From: Microbacterium luteolum
GTDB taxonomy: Bacteria > Actinomycetota > Actinomycetes > Actinomycetales > Microbacteriaceae
DNA length: 64,000 nucleotides
NCBI RefSeq assembly: GCF_039533965.1
Contig: NZ_BAAAUN010000001.1
Coordinates: 2,826,950 to 2,890,949, forward strand
Direction: 5' to 3'
Both the position numbers and the translations under genes were made by a program. Each line of letters opens with the position of its first letter. Position 1 is the stretch's first letter. The notes beneath the pieces were generated by a model that made no database searches, had not been told where the DNA came from, and saw only the letters and a list, made by a program, of their open reading frames with translations. Of this stretch, positions 7,937-16,472 are shown in pieces.

Positions 7937-8089
7937 CTCTTTGTCTGCGCACACTCCTGTGCGCAGTTCGCGTGCCTGCTGGGTTTTCTCGGTTCCTGAG
8001 CTTGTCGAAGGAGTCGAAGGGCCCGAGGCGTGCAGACAAGGGATCTTGGGTGGGGCCGTCGGCCTCACGGTAGAGAAGGAGTCACCATC
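7937..8089 (+). promoter_or_regulatory. Structured 5' leader of rpmB-rpmG-rpsN
   Basis: A perfect 9-bp hairpin CTGCGCACA/TGTGCGCAG with a 4-base loop lies at 7945-7966. TTGTCTGC (7941-7948) can also pair with GCAGACAA (8032-8039), which would close the whole leader or compete with the hairpin because the two share CTGC. A dispersed repeat word CTGAGCTTGTCGAAG lies between at 7996-8010. The ribosome site AGAAGGAG precedes the rpmB ATG. A switch that controls ribosomal protein synthesis is inferred only from these mutually exclusive pairings. Confidence 0.45.
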
Positions 8090-8326
8090 ATGGCAGCAGT
8101 GTGCCAGGTGACCGGAGCTGTTCCCGGTTTCGGTCACAACGTCTCGCACTCGCACCGCCGGACGAAGCGCCGCTTCGACCCGAACGTGCAGAAGAAGACG
8201 TATTTCGTCCCCTCGCTCGGTCGTAAGATCACGCTCAACGTGTCCGCCAAGGGCATCAAGGTGATCGACGTCCGCGGCATCGAGAACGTCGTCAAGGACC
8301 TCCAGGCGAAGGGTGTGAAGCTCTAA
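8090..8326 (+). CDS. rpmB: 50S ribosomal protein L28, zinc-free (C-minus) form
   Basis: 78 residues, the usual L28 length, with the family start MAAVCQVTG and [14 protein letters not shown]. Only one Cys remains (residue 5), so the zinc ribbon of the C-plus paralogue is missing. Its ATG follows AGAAGGAG at the normal distance. The stop overlaps the rpmG ATG by one base. In actinobacteria such zinc-free copies are often repressed by Zur and replace the zinc-binding forms under starvation; whether this is the sole copy cannot be told from the window. Confidence 0.97.
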   Translation: MAAVCQVTGAVPGFGHNVSHSHRRTKRRFDPNVQKKTYFVPSLGRKITLNVSAKGIKVIDVRGIENVVKDLQAKGVKL

Positions 8327-8496
8327 TGGCCAAGAAGGCTCAGGACGTCCGTCCGATCATCAAGCTGCGTTCGACGGCAGGTACGGGTTACACGTACGTG
8401 ACGAAGAAGAACCGCCGCAACACCCCCGACCGCCTCGTGCTGAAGAAGTACGACCCGGTCGTCCGCAAGCACGTCGAATTCCGAGAGGAGCGTTGA
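8326..8496 (+). CDS. rpmG: 50S ribosomal protein L33, zinc-free (C-minus) form
   Basis: 56 residues, read directly from the sequence. It opens [19 protein letters not shown] and ends HVEFREER, a typical L33. Neither of the two CxxC pairs of zinc-binding L33 is present. The ATG shares a base with the rpmB stop and the gene is followed after three bases by rpsN, so the three are clearly one operon. Confidence 0.97.
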   Translation: MAKKAQDVRPIIKLRSTAGTGYTYVTKKNRRNTPDRLVLKKYDPVVRKHVEFREER

Positions 8497-8499
8497 TCA

Positions 8500-8805
8500 A
8501 TGGCTAAGAAGAGCAAGATCGCTCGCAACGAGCAGCGCAAGGTCATCGTCGAGCGCTACGCCGAGCGTCGCGCCGAGCTGAAGAAGACCCTGGTCGACCC
8601 GAACGCCACCGACGAGGCCCGCGAGGCCGCACGCGTCGGCCTGCAGAAGCTGCCGCGCAACGCGTCGCCGGCTCGCGTGCGTTCGCGCGACGTCATCGAC
8701 GGCCGCCCCCGCGGTGTCCTCACGAAGTTCGGCATCTCGCGTGTCCGCTTCCGTGACATGGCACACCGTGGCGAGCTGCCCGGCGTGACCAAGTCCAGCT
8801 GGTAA
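8500..8805 (+). CDS. rpsN: 30S ribosomal protein S14, long zinc-free form
   Basis: 101 residues, the long S14 type without the CxxC pairs of the short zinc form. Family landmarks are [30 protein letters not shown] and the C-terminal [21 protein letters not shown] ribosome site GAGAGGAG precedes the ATG. As third gene in a C-minus L28/L33/S14 operon downstream of zur it fits the known set of zinc-sparing ribosomal proteins. A strong terminator follows. Confidence 0.97.
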   Translation: MAKKSKIARNEQRKVIVERYAERRAELKKTLVDPNATDEAREAARVGLQKLPRNASPARVRSRDVIDGRPRGVLTKFGISRVRFRDMAHRGELPGVTKSSW

Positions 8806-8818
8806 GCACCAGTACTCG

Positions 8819-8852
8819 AAAGGGGCGAGGATCTTCGGATCCTCGCCCCTTT
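8819..8852 (+). terminator. Intrinsic terminator after rpsN
   Basis: A perfect 15-bp stem (AAAGGGGCGAGGATC with its complement) is capped by a stable TTCG tetraloop and runs into TTTTC. It ends the ribosomal operon and, by its A-run, could also serve the convergent hydrolase gene. Confidence 0.9.
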
Positions 8853-8895
8853 TCGTGCGTCCGGGCGGGGTTGCCCGACGCGCAGCGCCCCGGCA

Positions 8896-9747
8896 TCAGG
8901 CGACGGATGCCGTCGGCTGGGCCGCGTGCGACACCGCCCAGGCGAGGGCCTCGTCGGCGATCTCTTCCCAGCCGTCCTGGCTGACCAGGCGGTGCGTCCG
9001 TCCGGCGTACTCCTTGCGCTCGACGATCGCAGGGCTGCCGGTGGAGCGGTACTTCTTCTCGATCGCGCGGACGATGGCCGGCGGCACGACGTGGTCGATC
9101 TCGCCGGCGATCAGCAGCAGCGGTGCACGGTCGGTGCGGGCGTAGTCGACGCGGGTCACGCCGCCCTTCTCGTTCAGCACGGAGGTGACGCCCTCGAAGA
9201 AGACCCGGTTGTAGGAGTTCACCGCGTAGTCCTCCCAGAGCAGATCGGATGCTGCGCGGGGAAGGTCGTTGCCGAAGGTGAAGTGGAAGTGGCGCTTGGA
9301 CAGCGGCTTGGCGCCGTTGCGGCCGAACGGGTTCGCGAGGATCGGCGTGCCGGTCCAGAGGGTGGAGAGGGGGAGTGCCGTGACGCCGGCCGTCTGTCCC
9401 GGCGCGACGCCCACGTAGGCGACACCGAGTCCGCGATCGGCGAGCATCTGGGTGATCACACCGCCGAACGAGTGGCCCATGATGATCGGCTTGACCGGGA
9501 GGGCGCGGATGATGCGCTCGTAGTGGTCGGCGATCTGCTTCAGGCCGATGCCCTTGAGGGCCTCCGGGTTCCGGCGGATGTCCTCGACCGTGCGGTCGTC
9601 GATACCGGGCCACCCGGGAACGACGACCTCGTGCCCCTTCGCCCGGAAGCGCTCGGCCCAGGTGTCCCAGCTCTTCGGCGTCATCCACAGCCCGTGGATC
9701 AGGACGATCGGTGCCTTGCCGGTGCTGGTGATGTCGGTGCTGTTCAT
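8896..9747 (-). CDS. Alpha/beta hydrolase
   Basis: 283 residues from an ATG with AAGGAGA upstream. The alpha/beta fold motifs are clear: PIVLIHGLWMTPKSW (oxyanion region), nucleophile elbow GHSFGG near residue 90, an acidic residue in GEIDHVVPP and a His in GRTHRLV near 250. It is probably cytoplasmic, with no signal peptide. Substrate unknown. A TetR gene diverges from it and a shared palindrome lies between, so it is probably derepressed by a small-molecule ligand of that regulator. Confidence 0.85.
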   Translation of the reverse strand: MNSTDITSTGKAPIVLIHGLWMTPKSWDTWAERFRAKGHEVVVPGWPGIDDRTVEDIRRNPEALKGIGLKQIADHYERIIRALPVKPIIMGHSFGGVITQMLADRGLGVAYVGVAPGQTAGVTALPLSTLWTGTPILANPFGRNGAKPLSKRHFHFTFGNDLPRAASDLLWEDYAVNSYNRVFFEGVTSVLNEKGGVTRVDYARTDRAPLLLIAGEIDHVVPPAIVRAIEKKYRSTGSPAIVERKEYAGRTHRLVSQDGWEEIADEALAWAVSHAAQPTASVA

Positions 9748-9799
9748 GATGCCTTCTCCTTGTCGGGCCCCGCCCTGTGCGGCTGCCGTATAGTGATAG

Positions 9800-9819
9800 T
9801 AGACCGAACGTTCTATCTA
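9800..9819. promoter_or_regulatory. Putative TetR operator between hydrolase and tetR genes
   Basis: TAGACCGAACGTTCTATCTA is palindromic at 16 of 20 positions around a perfect GAACGTTC core, in the gap between divergent genes. This size and symmetry suit a TetR dimer. A -10-like word overlaps it on each strand. Confidence 0.6.
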
Positions 9820-9907
9820 CCGCAACTCCTTTTCCGAATTTCTTCTCGAGGACCGGATACGAGGACCGGATGCGGGGATCGGATGCGACGATGAGAGGAG
9901 AGAGATC

Positions 9908-10486
9908 ATGACCACCACCACGAAGCGCCCCAGTCCCGCCCGCGCACGATTGATCGACGCCGCCACCCGGCTCTTCTACGAGGAGGGCATCCACGCGGTG
10001 GGCGTGGATCGCGTGATCGAGGAGGCCGCGGTGACGCGCGCCACCCTCTACAAGCAGTTCGGCGGCAAGGAGAACCTCGTGCTCGCGTACCTCGCGAACG
10101 AGGACACGATGCTCCGGGAGCTGTTCGCTGCTGCCGGCTCAACCGGCGCTGCCCCCGACGACCTGCTGACCGCGGTGATCGACGGCATCGCCGCCGACAT
10201 CCGCCACCGCCACACGCGCGGCTGCCCGTTCATCAATGCGGCCGCCGAGTATCCGGATGCCGCCGGCGCCGTGCGGCAGCTCATCGGCGAGCACCGCGAG
10301 TGGTTCCGTGCGACCCTGCAGGCCGTCGCCGAAGCGGCGGGTCTCGACCGGCCGGCCGACGTCGCGGCATCCCTCGTCCTGCTGCGGGACGCGGCCCTCG
10401 TGGGCGGATACCTCGACGGCGATGACCGCGTGACGCCGGCTTTCGAGCGCACCGCGCGTTCCGTGATCGACGCCCACCGGACCTGA
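9908..10486 (+). CDS. TetR family transcriptional regulator
   Basis: 192 residues. The N-terminal helix-turn-helix is typical (RLIDAATRLFYEEGIHAVGVDRVIEE and TRATLYKQFGGKENLV, residues about 13-60). The C-terminal ligand domain contains TRGCPFINAAAEYP, found in the TetR_C subgroup of YjdC/AcrR-like repressors that respond to small organics. A GAGAGGAGAGAG ribosome site precedes the ATG. It diverges from the alpha/beta hydrolase and probably represses it and itself at the shared palindrome. Confidence 0.9.
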   Translation: MTTTTKRPSPARARLIDAATRLFYEEGIHAVGVDRVIEEAAVTRATLYKQFGGKENLVLAYLANEDTMLRELFAAAGSTGAAPDDLLTAVIDGIAADIRHRHTRGCPFINAAAEYPDAAGAVRQLIGEHREWFRATLQAVAEAAGLDRPADVAASLVLLRDAALVGGYLDGDDRVTPAFERTARSVIDAHRT

Positions 10487-10669
10487 AACGGCCTGAAACC
10501 TGTGACTGGAGTGACCAAAGTGGTGCGACACGCCCAGTAATTGCCCAAAACCCGCGAAATGACGCGGAAATGCGGGCGGTCGTTGATACATTCGAGGCGG
10601 TCGCAAGACCAGGAGCATCCGCTCCGAACCCACAACGATGCGACGGGATCTCGTCGCTGGAGGAGTGAC

Positions 10670-10957
10670 ATGGCTGACAAGTCCATCACCAAGACCGAGC
10701 TCGTCGCGAGCATCGCAAGCGCCACGGGCCAGAGCCAGGCCACCGTCTCCGGTGTCCTCGACTCGCTGTTCGCCACGGTCTCCGACGCCGTTGCCAAGGG
10801 CAGCAAGGTCTCGATCCCGGGCTGGATCTCGTTCGAGCAGGTCGACACGGCTGCCCGCACGGGCCGCAACCCGCAGACCGGCGCCGAGATCAAGATCCCG
10901 GCCGGCAAGCGCGTCAAGGTGACCGCTGGCTCCAAGCTCAAGGCTGCCGTCAAGTAA
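10670..10957 (+). CDS. hup: HU family DNA-binding protein
   Basis: 95 residues, the short bacterial HU type without the Lys/Ala tail of mycobacterial HupB. Landmarks are KTELVASIASATGQSQ at the N-terminus and the DNA-wrapping arm region RTGRNPQTGAEIKIPAGKRVK. GGAGGAG lies at the right distance before the ATG. A TACATT -10 candidate is at 10587-10592. It bends and compacts DNA in the nucleoid. The gene has its own terminator. Confidence 0.95.
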   Translation: MADKSITKTELVASIASATGQSQATVSGVLDSLFATVSDAVAKGSKVSIPGWISFEQVDTAARTGRNPQTGAEIKIPAGKRVKVTAGSKLKAAVK

Positions 10958-10973
10958 TTCGACGCACCTTCAC

Positions 10974-11007
10974 GAAGGCCGCCGTCCCTCGCGGGATGGC
11001 GGCCTTC
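10974..11007 (+). terminator. Intrinsic terminator after the HU gene
   Basis: GAAGGCCGCC pairs perfectly with GGCGGCCTTC and an inner TCCC/GGGA extends the stem. A T-run is lacking, as often in high-GC actinobacteria. Confidence 0.75.
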
Positions 11008-11058
11008 GGCGTTCCCGGACGGTCAGCCGGCACGGATGCCGCGGCTTAGGCTGGTGGG

Positions 11059-13071
11059 GTGACTTCCCGCGCCGAGACGACCACCCGGTCCTCGGCGTAT
11101 CGACTCGCCGGGATCGCGATCCTCCTCGTCGCGGCGGTCGTCGCGACCGTGATCGCGCTCGCCCTCGGAGGAGGCGCCAAGCCTCCGCTCCTGCAGGACC
11201 CTGGACCCTTCGTGCTGTGGGGCACTCCGATCGCGAGGCTGGTCATGAACATCGCCGGCGCCGCGATGCTCGGCTCCCTCGTGCTCGCCCTGTTCGCGCT
11301 GCGCGCCGGCGAGAAGGCTTTCGACGCGGCGCTGAACATCGCATCGGTCGGGGCCGCGATCTTCACGGTCGCGTCCGGGCTCGCCGGTTTCCTCGCGTTC
11401 ATGGCGGCGTTCAACCCGAAGCTCAGCATCGAGCGCGAGTTCGGCACGCAGCTCGGCCGGTTCCTGCTCGACCTGCCCCTCGGCCAGTCCTGGCTCATCA
11501 CCACGATCTTCGGCGCCGTCATCACGGTCCTCGCGTTCGCCTGGCGCACGTGGACACCCACGCTCATCACGGCTCTCCTCGCCGCGGCATCCTTCCTTCC
11601 GCTCGCGACGCAGGGGCACGCGGGAGATCTCGCCGGCCACAACATCGCGGTGAACTCGATCCTGCTGCACATGATCGCCGCGGCCGTCTGGCTTGGCGGA
11701 CTGCTGCTGCTCGTGCTCCTGCGCGGACGCACCGACGTCGACACCCCGCGACTGGTGGCGCGATACTCGTCGCTCGCGATAGCGGCCTTCGCGGTCGTCG
11801 CGGTGTCGGGCGTCACTCGGTCGATCGTCGCGGTCGGCAGCTGGGACGCGCTCTGGGCCACCCCGTACGGCGCGATCGTCCTCGCGAAGGTCGCCCTGCT
11901 CGTCGGCATGGGCCTGCTCGGTGCCTGGTACCGCACCCGGCTCATCCCGAAGCTCTCCGGGGAACGCGCCACCCGCTGGTTCTGGATGCTGGTGCTCGGC
12001 GAGGTCGCCCTGATGGGGCTCGCCTCCGGCGCCGCGGCAGCGCTCGCTCGCACGCCCCCGCCGACCGGCGAGACCGCCGCGTTCGCCCAGACGCCCGCCG
12101 AGATCCTGACCGGCGCGACGCTCCCGCCGGAGCTCACCCTCGAGCGCTGGTTCACGGCATGGAACATCGACGTGCTCTGGCTCGTCGCCGCCGGGTTCGG
12201 ACTCTTCCTCTACCTCGCCGGCGTGATCCGCCTGCACCGTCGCGGCGATCGTTGGCCGATCTACCGCACCGTGTTCTGGATCCTCGGGATGCTGCTGCTC
12301 GTCTGGGTGACCGGCGGGCCGATCAACGCGTACCAGGAGTACCTGTTCAGCGTGCACATGCTCGGGCACATGATGCTGTCGATGGCGATCCCGCTGCTGC
12401 TCGTGACCGGGGCCCCGATCACCCTCGCGCTGCGTGCCGTCCACAAGCGCGACGACGGCACCCGCGGCGGCCGCGAGTGGATCATGTGGGCCGTGCATTC
12501 GCCCGTCGCCCGCGTTCTCACGCATCCGTTCGTCGCGGCGGCCATCTTCATCCTGTCGCTGTGGGCGTTCTACTTCACCGATCTCGTGCGCTGGTCGATG
12601 TACGAGCATCTCGGTCACGAGTGGATGGTCATCCACTTCCTGATGTCGGGCTACCTGTTCGTGATGAGCCTGATCGGCGCCGACCCCGTGCCGTACCGCC
12701 TGCCGTACCCCGGACGCCTCATCACCCTCATCGCCATCATGGCCATGCACGCGTTCTTCGGCATCGCGATCATGATGCAGGACGGCCTCATGGTCGCCGA
12801 CTGGTTCGGGTCGATGGGCCGCGCCTGGGGTGCAGACCCGATGGCGGACCAGTACGTCGGCGGCGGCATCGCCTGGTCGATCGGCGAGATCCCGACCCTG
12901 ATCCTGGCGATCACGGTCGCGATCCAGTGGAGCCGCAACGACACGAAGCTGCAGCGTCGGACCGACCGGAACGCGGATCGCACCGGCGACGCCGAGCTGG
13001 CGGAGTACAACGCCAAGCTCGCGGCGCTCGCCGAGCGGGACCGGCGCGCCGCGGAGCACGAGCGCCGCTAG
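11059..13071 (+). CDS. CopD/CtaG fusion: copper resistance and cytochrome c oxidase assembly membrane protein
   Basis: 670 residues with about 15 membrane segments. Residues about 15-330 match CopD (His in LLHMIAAAVWLGG), and residues about 370-640 match caa3-type CtaG (HMLGHMMLSMAIPLLL, EHLGHEWMVIHFLMSGYLF, MHAFFGIAIMMQD), with membrane-facing His and Met suited to copper. The fusion is common in actinobacteria and probably supplies copper to cytochrome oxidase. TAGGCT at 11047-11052 lies six bases before the GTG, so the transcript is probably leaderless. The C-terminal tail is charged and cytoplasmic. Confidence 0.9.
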   Translation: MTSRAETTTRSSAYRLAGIAILLVAAVVATVIALALGGGAKPPLLQDPGPFVLWGTPIARLVMNIAGAAMLGSLVLALFALRAGEKAFDAALNIASVGAAIFTVASGLAGFLAFMAAFNPKLSIEREFGTQLGRFLLDLPLGQSWLITTIFGAVITVLAFAWRTWTPTLITALLAAASFLPLATQGHAGDLAGHNIAVNSILLHMIAAAVWLGGLLLLVLLRGRTDVDTPRLVARYSSLAIAAFAVVAVSGVTRSIVAVGSWDALWATPYGAIVLAKVALLVGMGLLGAWYRTRLIPKLSGERATRWFWMLVLGEVALMGLASGAAAALARTPPPTGETAAFAQTPAEILTGATLPPELTLERWFTAWNIDVLWLVAAGFGLFLYLAGVIRLHRRGDRWPIYRTVFWILGMLLLVWVTGGPINAYQEYLFSVHMLGHMMLSMAIPLLLVTGAPITLALRAVHKRDDGTRGGREWIMWAVHSPVARVLTHPFVAAAIFILSLWAFYFTDLVRWSMYEHLGHEWMVIHFLMSGYLFVMSLIGADPVPYRLPYPGRLITLIAIMAMHAFFGIAIMMQDGLMVADWFGSMGRAWGADPMADQYVGGGIAWSIGEIPTLILAITVAIQWSRNDTKLQRRTDRNADRTGDAELAEYNAKLAALAERDRRAAEHERR

Positions 13072-13080
13072 ACGGACGGA

Positions 13081-14151
13081 TCAGTCGGGGACGGTGTCGT
13101 CGGGGGATCCGACCCGGATCGACGCGGTTCCGTCCGGCAGGATGGTGATCGTGCCGTTGACCTGGAACGGCACGTCTTCGGACACCGGCTCGACGGAGCC
13201 GTCGAACAGGGACTGGATCTCGACCTCGACGTGGGCGACGGCATCCGTCGTCGGGATCTGCCAGTTGCCGCCGTCGGGTGCGACAGTGACCTGCGGCTGG
13301 GTGCTGATCGACCACTTCGGCGGGGAGGCGATGCGGTTCCTGACCTCGAGGCCGAACGGGCATGCGGCCGGCATCAGCACCTCCTGAGTCGTGCACTCGG
13401 TGAGGAACTCCTCGACGCGCTGCTGCACGACGCCGATGAACTCCTCGGTCGGAGTCGTCTGCACCTCGAGCGGCGTGATGGCCAGGGGAGTGTCGGCGAG
13501 GACCCCGGTGCCGGACGCCTGCGCGATGGGGGTGTCGACCGTGACGGAGTACAGGCCGGGCGTGAACACGAGCAGCGGCAGGGGATCGGCCGCGGCAGCC
13601 TCCGCCCCGGCGGCTGACACCTGGCGGCGATCGACCTCGAAGCCGTTCACGGCGAAACGGTCGGCCCCGAGCACCGTGAGGTCGACGACCGCCAGCGGGC
13701 TGGTGGTGAAGCGCCAGTCGGGGGTGACTCCGGCCCAGCCGTCCTGTTCGACGAGGAACGTGGTGGTTCCGGCGTGGCCGCCGGCCTTGTAGCTGACGGT
13801 CACGGCCGTCTTGCCGTCGGCGGGCTCCTCCGACTCGATCTCGACGTCGGTCAGCGGGGCGAGCGCGGCGTGACGGAGCATGGCCTCGGATGCCGCGGCA
13901 TCGATGCCTGCCGCGTCCAGCGTCTCGCGGTCGACGGCCACGCCGGGGATCCGCAGGGCGTCTGCGGCACGGCCGGCGGCGAGGAGGTCGAGATAGCGGG
14001 TCACGAACGCCGACGGTCCGTAGAACTGCTGGTAGAGCGTGGCGGCGCCGGCGCCGATCGCGGCGAGGAGCAAGACGCCCACGAGCGCGAGCATCGCCAG
14101 GTCGGCACCGAGACGGGCGCGCCGGGCCCCCGTGGTCGCGACCTGCTGCAT
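13081..14151 (-). CDS. Membrane-anchored extracellular protein of unknown function
   Basis: 356 residues with one membrane segment at about 19-42 and a large outside domain. The ectodomain starts with a helical section (residues 50-95, DLLAAGRAADALRIPG) like the DUF4878 class of small alpha-beta folds and continues with three beta-rich units; two Cys near 253 and 262 may pair. I do not recognise the family. A TAGACT -10 ends six bases before the ATG on this strand, so the mRNA is probably leaderless. It converges with the CopD-CtaG gene with ten bases between. Confidence 0.75.
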   Translation of the reverse strand: MQQVATTGARRARLGADLAMLALVGVLLLAAIGAGAATLYQQFYGPSAFVTRYLDLLAAGRAADALRIPGVAVDRETLDAAGIDAAASEAMLRHAALAPLTDVEIESEEPADGKTAVTVSYKAGGHAGTTTFLVEQDGWAGVTPDWRFTTSPLAVVDLTVLGADRFAVNGFEVDRRQVSAAGAEAAAADPLPLLVFTPGLYSVTVDTPIAQASGTGVLADTPLAITPLEVQTTPTEEFIGVVQQRVEEFLTECTTQEVLMPAACPFGLEVRNRIASPPKWSISTQPQVTVAPDGGNWQIPTTDAVAHVEVEIQSLFDGSVEPVSEDVPFQVNGTITILPDGTASIRVGSPDDTVPD

Positions 14152-14257
14152 GGCGTCAGTCTAGGAGGGCGTCCTGGGACGACGCCGAGCGTCGGCGACT
14201 GCGGGCGGATGCCGGGACGTAGCATGGGTGGGCGCCCCGTGTCCGTCTGCTGCCCCT

Positions 14258-15688
14258 GTGAGTACCGTGTCCCTTCCCGCCCTGTCCGAGGAGCAGCAAG
14301 AGCTGTTCCGGCTCGTCGAGGACACCGGCGAGCACGTCTTCATCACCGGGCGCGCCGGCACCGGCAAGTCGACGCTCCTGCAGCACTTCGCCTGGAACAC
14401 GAAGAAGCAGATCGCGATCTGCGCTCCGACCGGGGTCGCGGCGCTGAACGTGGAGGGGCAGACCATCCACTCCCTCTTCCGCCTGCCGATCGGGCTCATC
14501 GGCGACGCCGACATCGACCAGAACGACGCGACCCGTCGCATCCTCAATGCGATCGAGACCCTGGTGATCGACGAGATCTCCATGGTCAACGCCGATCTGA
14601 TGGATGCCATCGACCGCTCGCTGCGGCAGGCGCGCGGTCGGCGCGGCGAGCCCTTCGGCGGAGTGCAGGTGGTGATGTTCGGCGATCCGTACCAGCTGGC
14701 TCCGGTGCCGCCGCGCGGCGACGAGGCCCGCTACGTGCAGGATCACTACCGGTCGTTCTGGTTCTTCGATGCGAAGGTGTGGGCGGGGCCCTGGACCGGT
14801 TCCGGCACGCGGGCCGAGTCGCACGGCTACGGCTCCTCCGATCAGGACGGCCTCTTCGCCGTCGACACGCGGGCCGAGCTGCACGTGCGCGAGCTGGTGA
14901 ACATCCACCGGCAGTCCGACGACGGATTCAAGGCGATGCTGAACGCGGTGCGGTACGGGCGGGTGACGGCCGAGATCGCCGGGGTGCTCAACGCCCAGGG
15001 AGCCCGCACGCCGCCGGACCCCGAGCCCGGCGAGGTGCCGATGATCACGCTCGCGACCCGCAACGACATCGTGAACAAGATCAACAGCCAGCACTTGAAC
15101 GCCCTGCCCGGCAAGGAGCAGACGGCGCGGGCCGAGGTCAGCGGCGACTTCGGGCGGGGCGAGGCGTCGCTGCCGGCGGAGTCGGAGCTGAAGCTCAAGG
15201 TCGGCGCGCAGGTCATGTTCCTGCGCAACGACACCGCGATGTCGGGCGAGCCGCCCCGCTGGGTGAACGGCACGATCGGCACCGTGATCCGCATCCTCGG
15301 GAGCGCGGTGCGCGTCGACATCGACGGCGAGGAGGTCGACGTCGAGCCGGCGGTCTGGGAACGCTTCCGCTACGCCTACGACCAGAGCACCAAGAAGCTC
15401 TCCCGCGACGTGGTGGCCGAGTTCACGCAGTTCCCGCTGCGCCTGGCCTGGGCCGTGACGATCCACAAGTCGCAGGGGAAGACGTACGAGCGCGCGATCA
15501 TCGACCTGGGCTCCGGGGCGTTCGCCCCCGGCCAGACGTATGTCGCCCTCAGTCGGCTGACGTCTCTGGAGGGTCTGTACCTGTCGCGCGCGCTGCGCCC
15601 CACCGACATCCGCGTCGACGAGGACGTGCGGCGGTTCATGCGCGAGGCGTGGCTCGCGAAGTCGACGCCGGAGCTGCCGAAGGGGTGA
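14258..15688 (+). CDS. PIF1/RecD-like ATP-dependent DNA helicase
   Basis: 476 residues from the GTG at 14258; a GTG 30 bases upstream or one 9 bases downstream are alternatives. Superfamily 1 helicase motifs are complete: Walker A ITGRAGTGKSTLL, motif Ia APTGVAALNV, motif II VIDEISMV, motif III GDPYQLAPV, and C-terminal motifs VTIHKSQGKTYER and YVALSRLTSLEGLYLSR. The chain is shorter than full RecD and lacks nuclease motifs, so it is a stand-alone Pif1-like 5'-3' helicase, probably acting on structured DNA. A TAGCAT -10 candidate lies at 14220-14225. Confidence 0.88.
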   Translation: MSTVSLPALSEEQQELFRLVEDTGEHVFITGRAGTGKSTLLQHFAWNTKKQIAICAPTGVAALNVEGQTIHSLFRLPIGLIGDADIDQNDATRRILNAIETLVIDEISMVNADLMDAIDRSLRQARGRRGEPFGGVQVVMFGDPYQLAPVPPRGDEARYVQDHYRSFWFFDAKVWAGPWTGSGTRAESHGYGSSDQDGLFAVDTRAELHVRELVNIHRQSDDGFKAMLNAVRYGRVTAEIAGVLNAQGARTPPDPEPGEVPMITLATRNDIVNKINSQHLNALPGKEQTARAEVSGDFGRGEASLPAESELKLKVGAQVMFLRNDTAMSGEPPRWVNGTIGTVIRILGSAVRVDIDGEEVDVEPAVWERFRYAYDQSTKKLSRDVVAEFTQFPLRLAWAVTIHKSQGKTYERAIIDLGSGAFAPGQTYVALSRLTSLEGLYLSRALRPTDIRVDEDVRRFMREAWLAKSTPELPKG

Positions 15689-15703
15689 CGCGGCGTTTCG
15701 TCC

Positions 15704-15753
15704 CTTCGACAAGCTCAGGGACCCAGCCTCCTGGGTCGCTGAGCTTGTCGAAG
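15704..15753. repeat. Dispersed palindromic repeat (REP-like), full hairpin copy
   Basis: CTTCGACAAGCTCAG and its exact complement CTGAGCTTGTCGAAG flank an inner GACCCAG/CTGGGTC stem, giving a long hairpin between convergent genes. The right arm's 15-mer recurs in the rpmB leader at 7996-8010. The adjacent word GGCGTTTCGTC (15692-15702) recurs in the element near 58.6 kb. It may also end transcription from both sides. Confidence 0.8.
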
Positions 15754-15774
15754 CGTCCGAGCGGTCGCGTATCG

Positions 15775-16422
15775 TCAGGCCGCGACGCGGGCGCGGTCGA
15801 GGTCTTCGAAGAGCTCGGTGTTGAAGCGGTAGGCGAGGAGGACCTCGTCGATCACGCGCTCGCGCTCCGCCTGGTCCCACGGGGCGGCGTCGAGCTGCTC
15901 TCGGTAGACGTCCTTGAAGGCAGACGGGTCGGCGATGTCGTCGAACAGGTAGAAGCCGATGCCGTTGGTCTCGAACCCGAAGCGCCGGGCCATCACACGG
16001 CCGATGAAGATGCCGCCGGACAGATCGCCGAGGTACCGCGTGTAGTGGTGGGCGACGAAGCCGCCGGCCCAGGTCGCGCCGACCTGACGGATGCGCTCGA
16101 CGTAGCGCTGGGTGGTCGGCAGTGGCGTGATGCGCGCGAGCCAGTCGGCCCCGAGCAGGAAGGCGAGGTCGGCCTCGAGAGCGGGCAGGCGGGTCAGCTT
16201 GTCGCTGAGGAAGACGGATGCCACGGGGTCCTGGCGCATCCGCTCGCCGGCTGCCTCGAGCGCCTCGTAGATGAAGTAGTGCTGCGAGACCAGCGAGATG
16301 TAGTCCTCGCGCGAGCCCTCGCCCTTCAGCAGGTCGGACATGAAGCCGGCGCCCTCGCTGCGGGAATGCGACCCGGAGGAGCGTTCGCGCAGGGCGGCGG
16401 AGAAGGAGAGGATCTCGGGCAT
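15775..16422 (-). CDS. hmuO: Heme oxygenase (biliverdin-producing)
   Basis: 215 residues. His19 in RERSSGSHSR is the expected proximal heme ligand and YLGDLSGGIFIG is the distal-helix signature. The enzyme opens heme to biliverdin, CO and iron, so it provides iron. The ATG at 16422 is six bases after a TACACT -10, so the mRNA is probably leaderless. An iron-box-like operator overlaps that -10, pointing to repression by a DtxR/IdeR-type regulator in iron plenty. The DUF2470 gene just upstream on the same strand belongs to the same pathway. Confidence 0.92.
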   Translation of the reverse strand: MPEILSFSAALRERSSGSHSRSEGAGFMSDLLKGEGSREDYISLVSQHYFIYEALEAAGERMRQDPVASVFLSDKLTRLPALEADLAFLLGADWLARITPLPTTQRYVERIRQVGATWAGGFVAHHYTRYLGDLSGGIFIGRVMARRFGFETNGIGFYLFDDIADPSAFKDVYREQLDAAPWDQAERERVIDEVLLAYRFNTELFEDLDRARVAA

Positions 16423-16427
16423 GCGAC

Positions 16428-16446
16428 CAGTGTAAGGCTTACCTAA
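16428..16446 (-). promoter_or_regulatory. DtxR/IdeR-type iron box over the heme oxygenase -10
   Basis: On the minus strand TTAGGTAAGCCTTACACTG matches the iron-box consensus TTAGGTTAGSCTAACCTAA at 14 of its first 15 positions (counting W positions). The -10 TACACT lies inside it at 16429-16434. Binding of an iron-loaded repressor here would cover the promoter. Confidence 0.75.
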
Positions 16447-16472
16447 CCTGATGCGGAAGTGCGAGATGCGGC

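Noticed and set aside
7926..8089. Zur box upstream of rpmB
   Set aside because: I looked for an A/T-rich palindrome of the actinobacterial Zur type and found none; the only palindrome is the GC-rich hairpin at 7945-7966.
15704..15753. Attachment site or insertion-sequence end
   Set aside because: No transposase or integrase lies near and no target duplication is visible; the same words occur elsewhere as a dispersed repeat.
13774..16446. 890-codon plus-strand open frame
   Set aside because: It crosses three real genes in wrong frames, including the Walker-motif helicase and heme oxygenase; a high-GC artefact.
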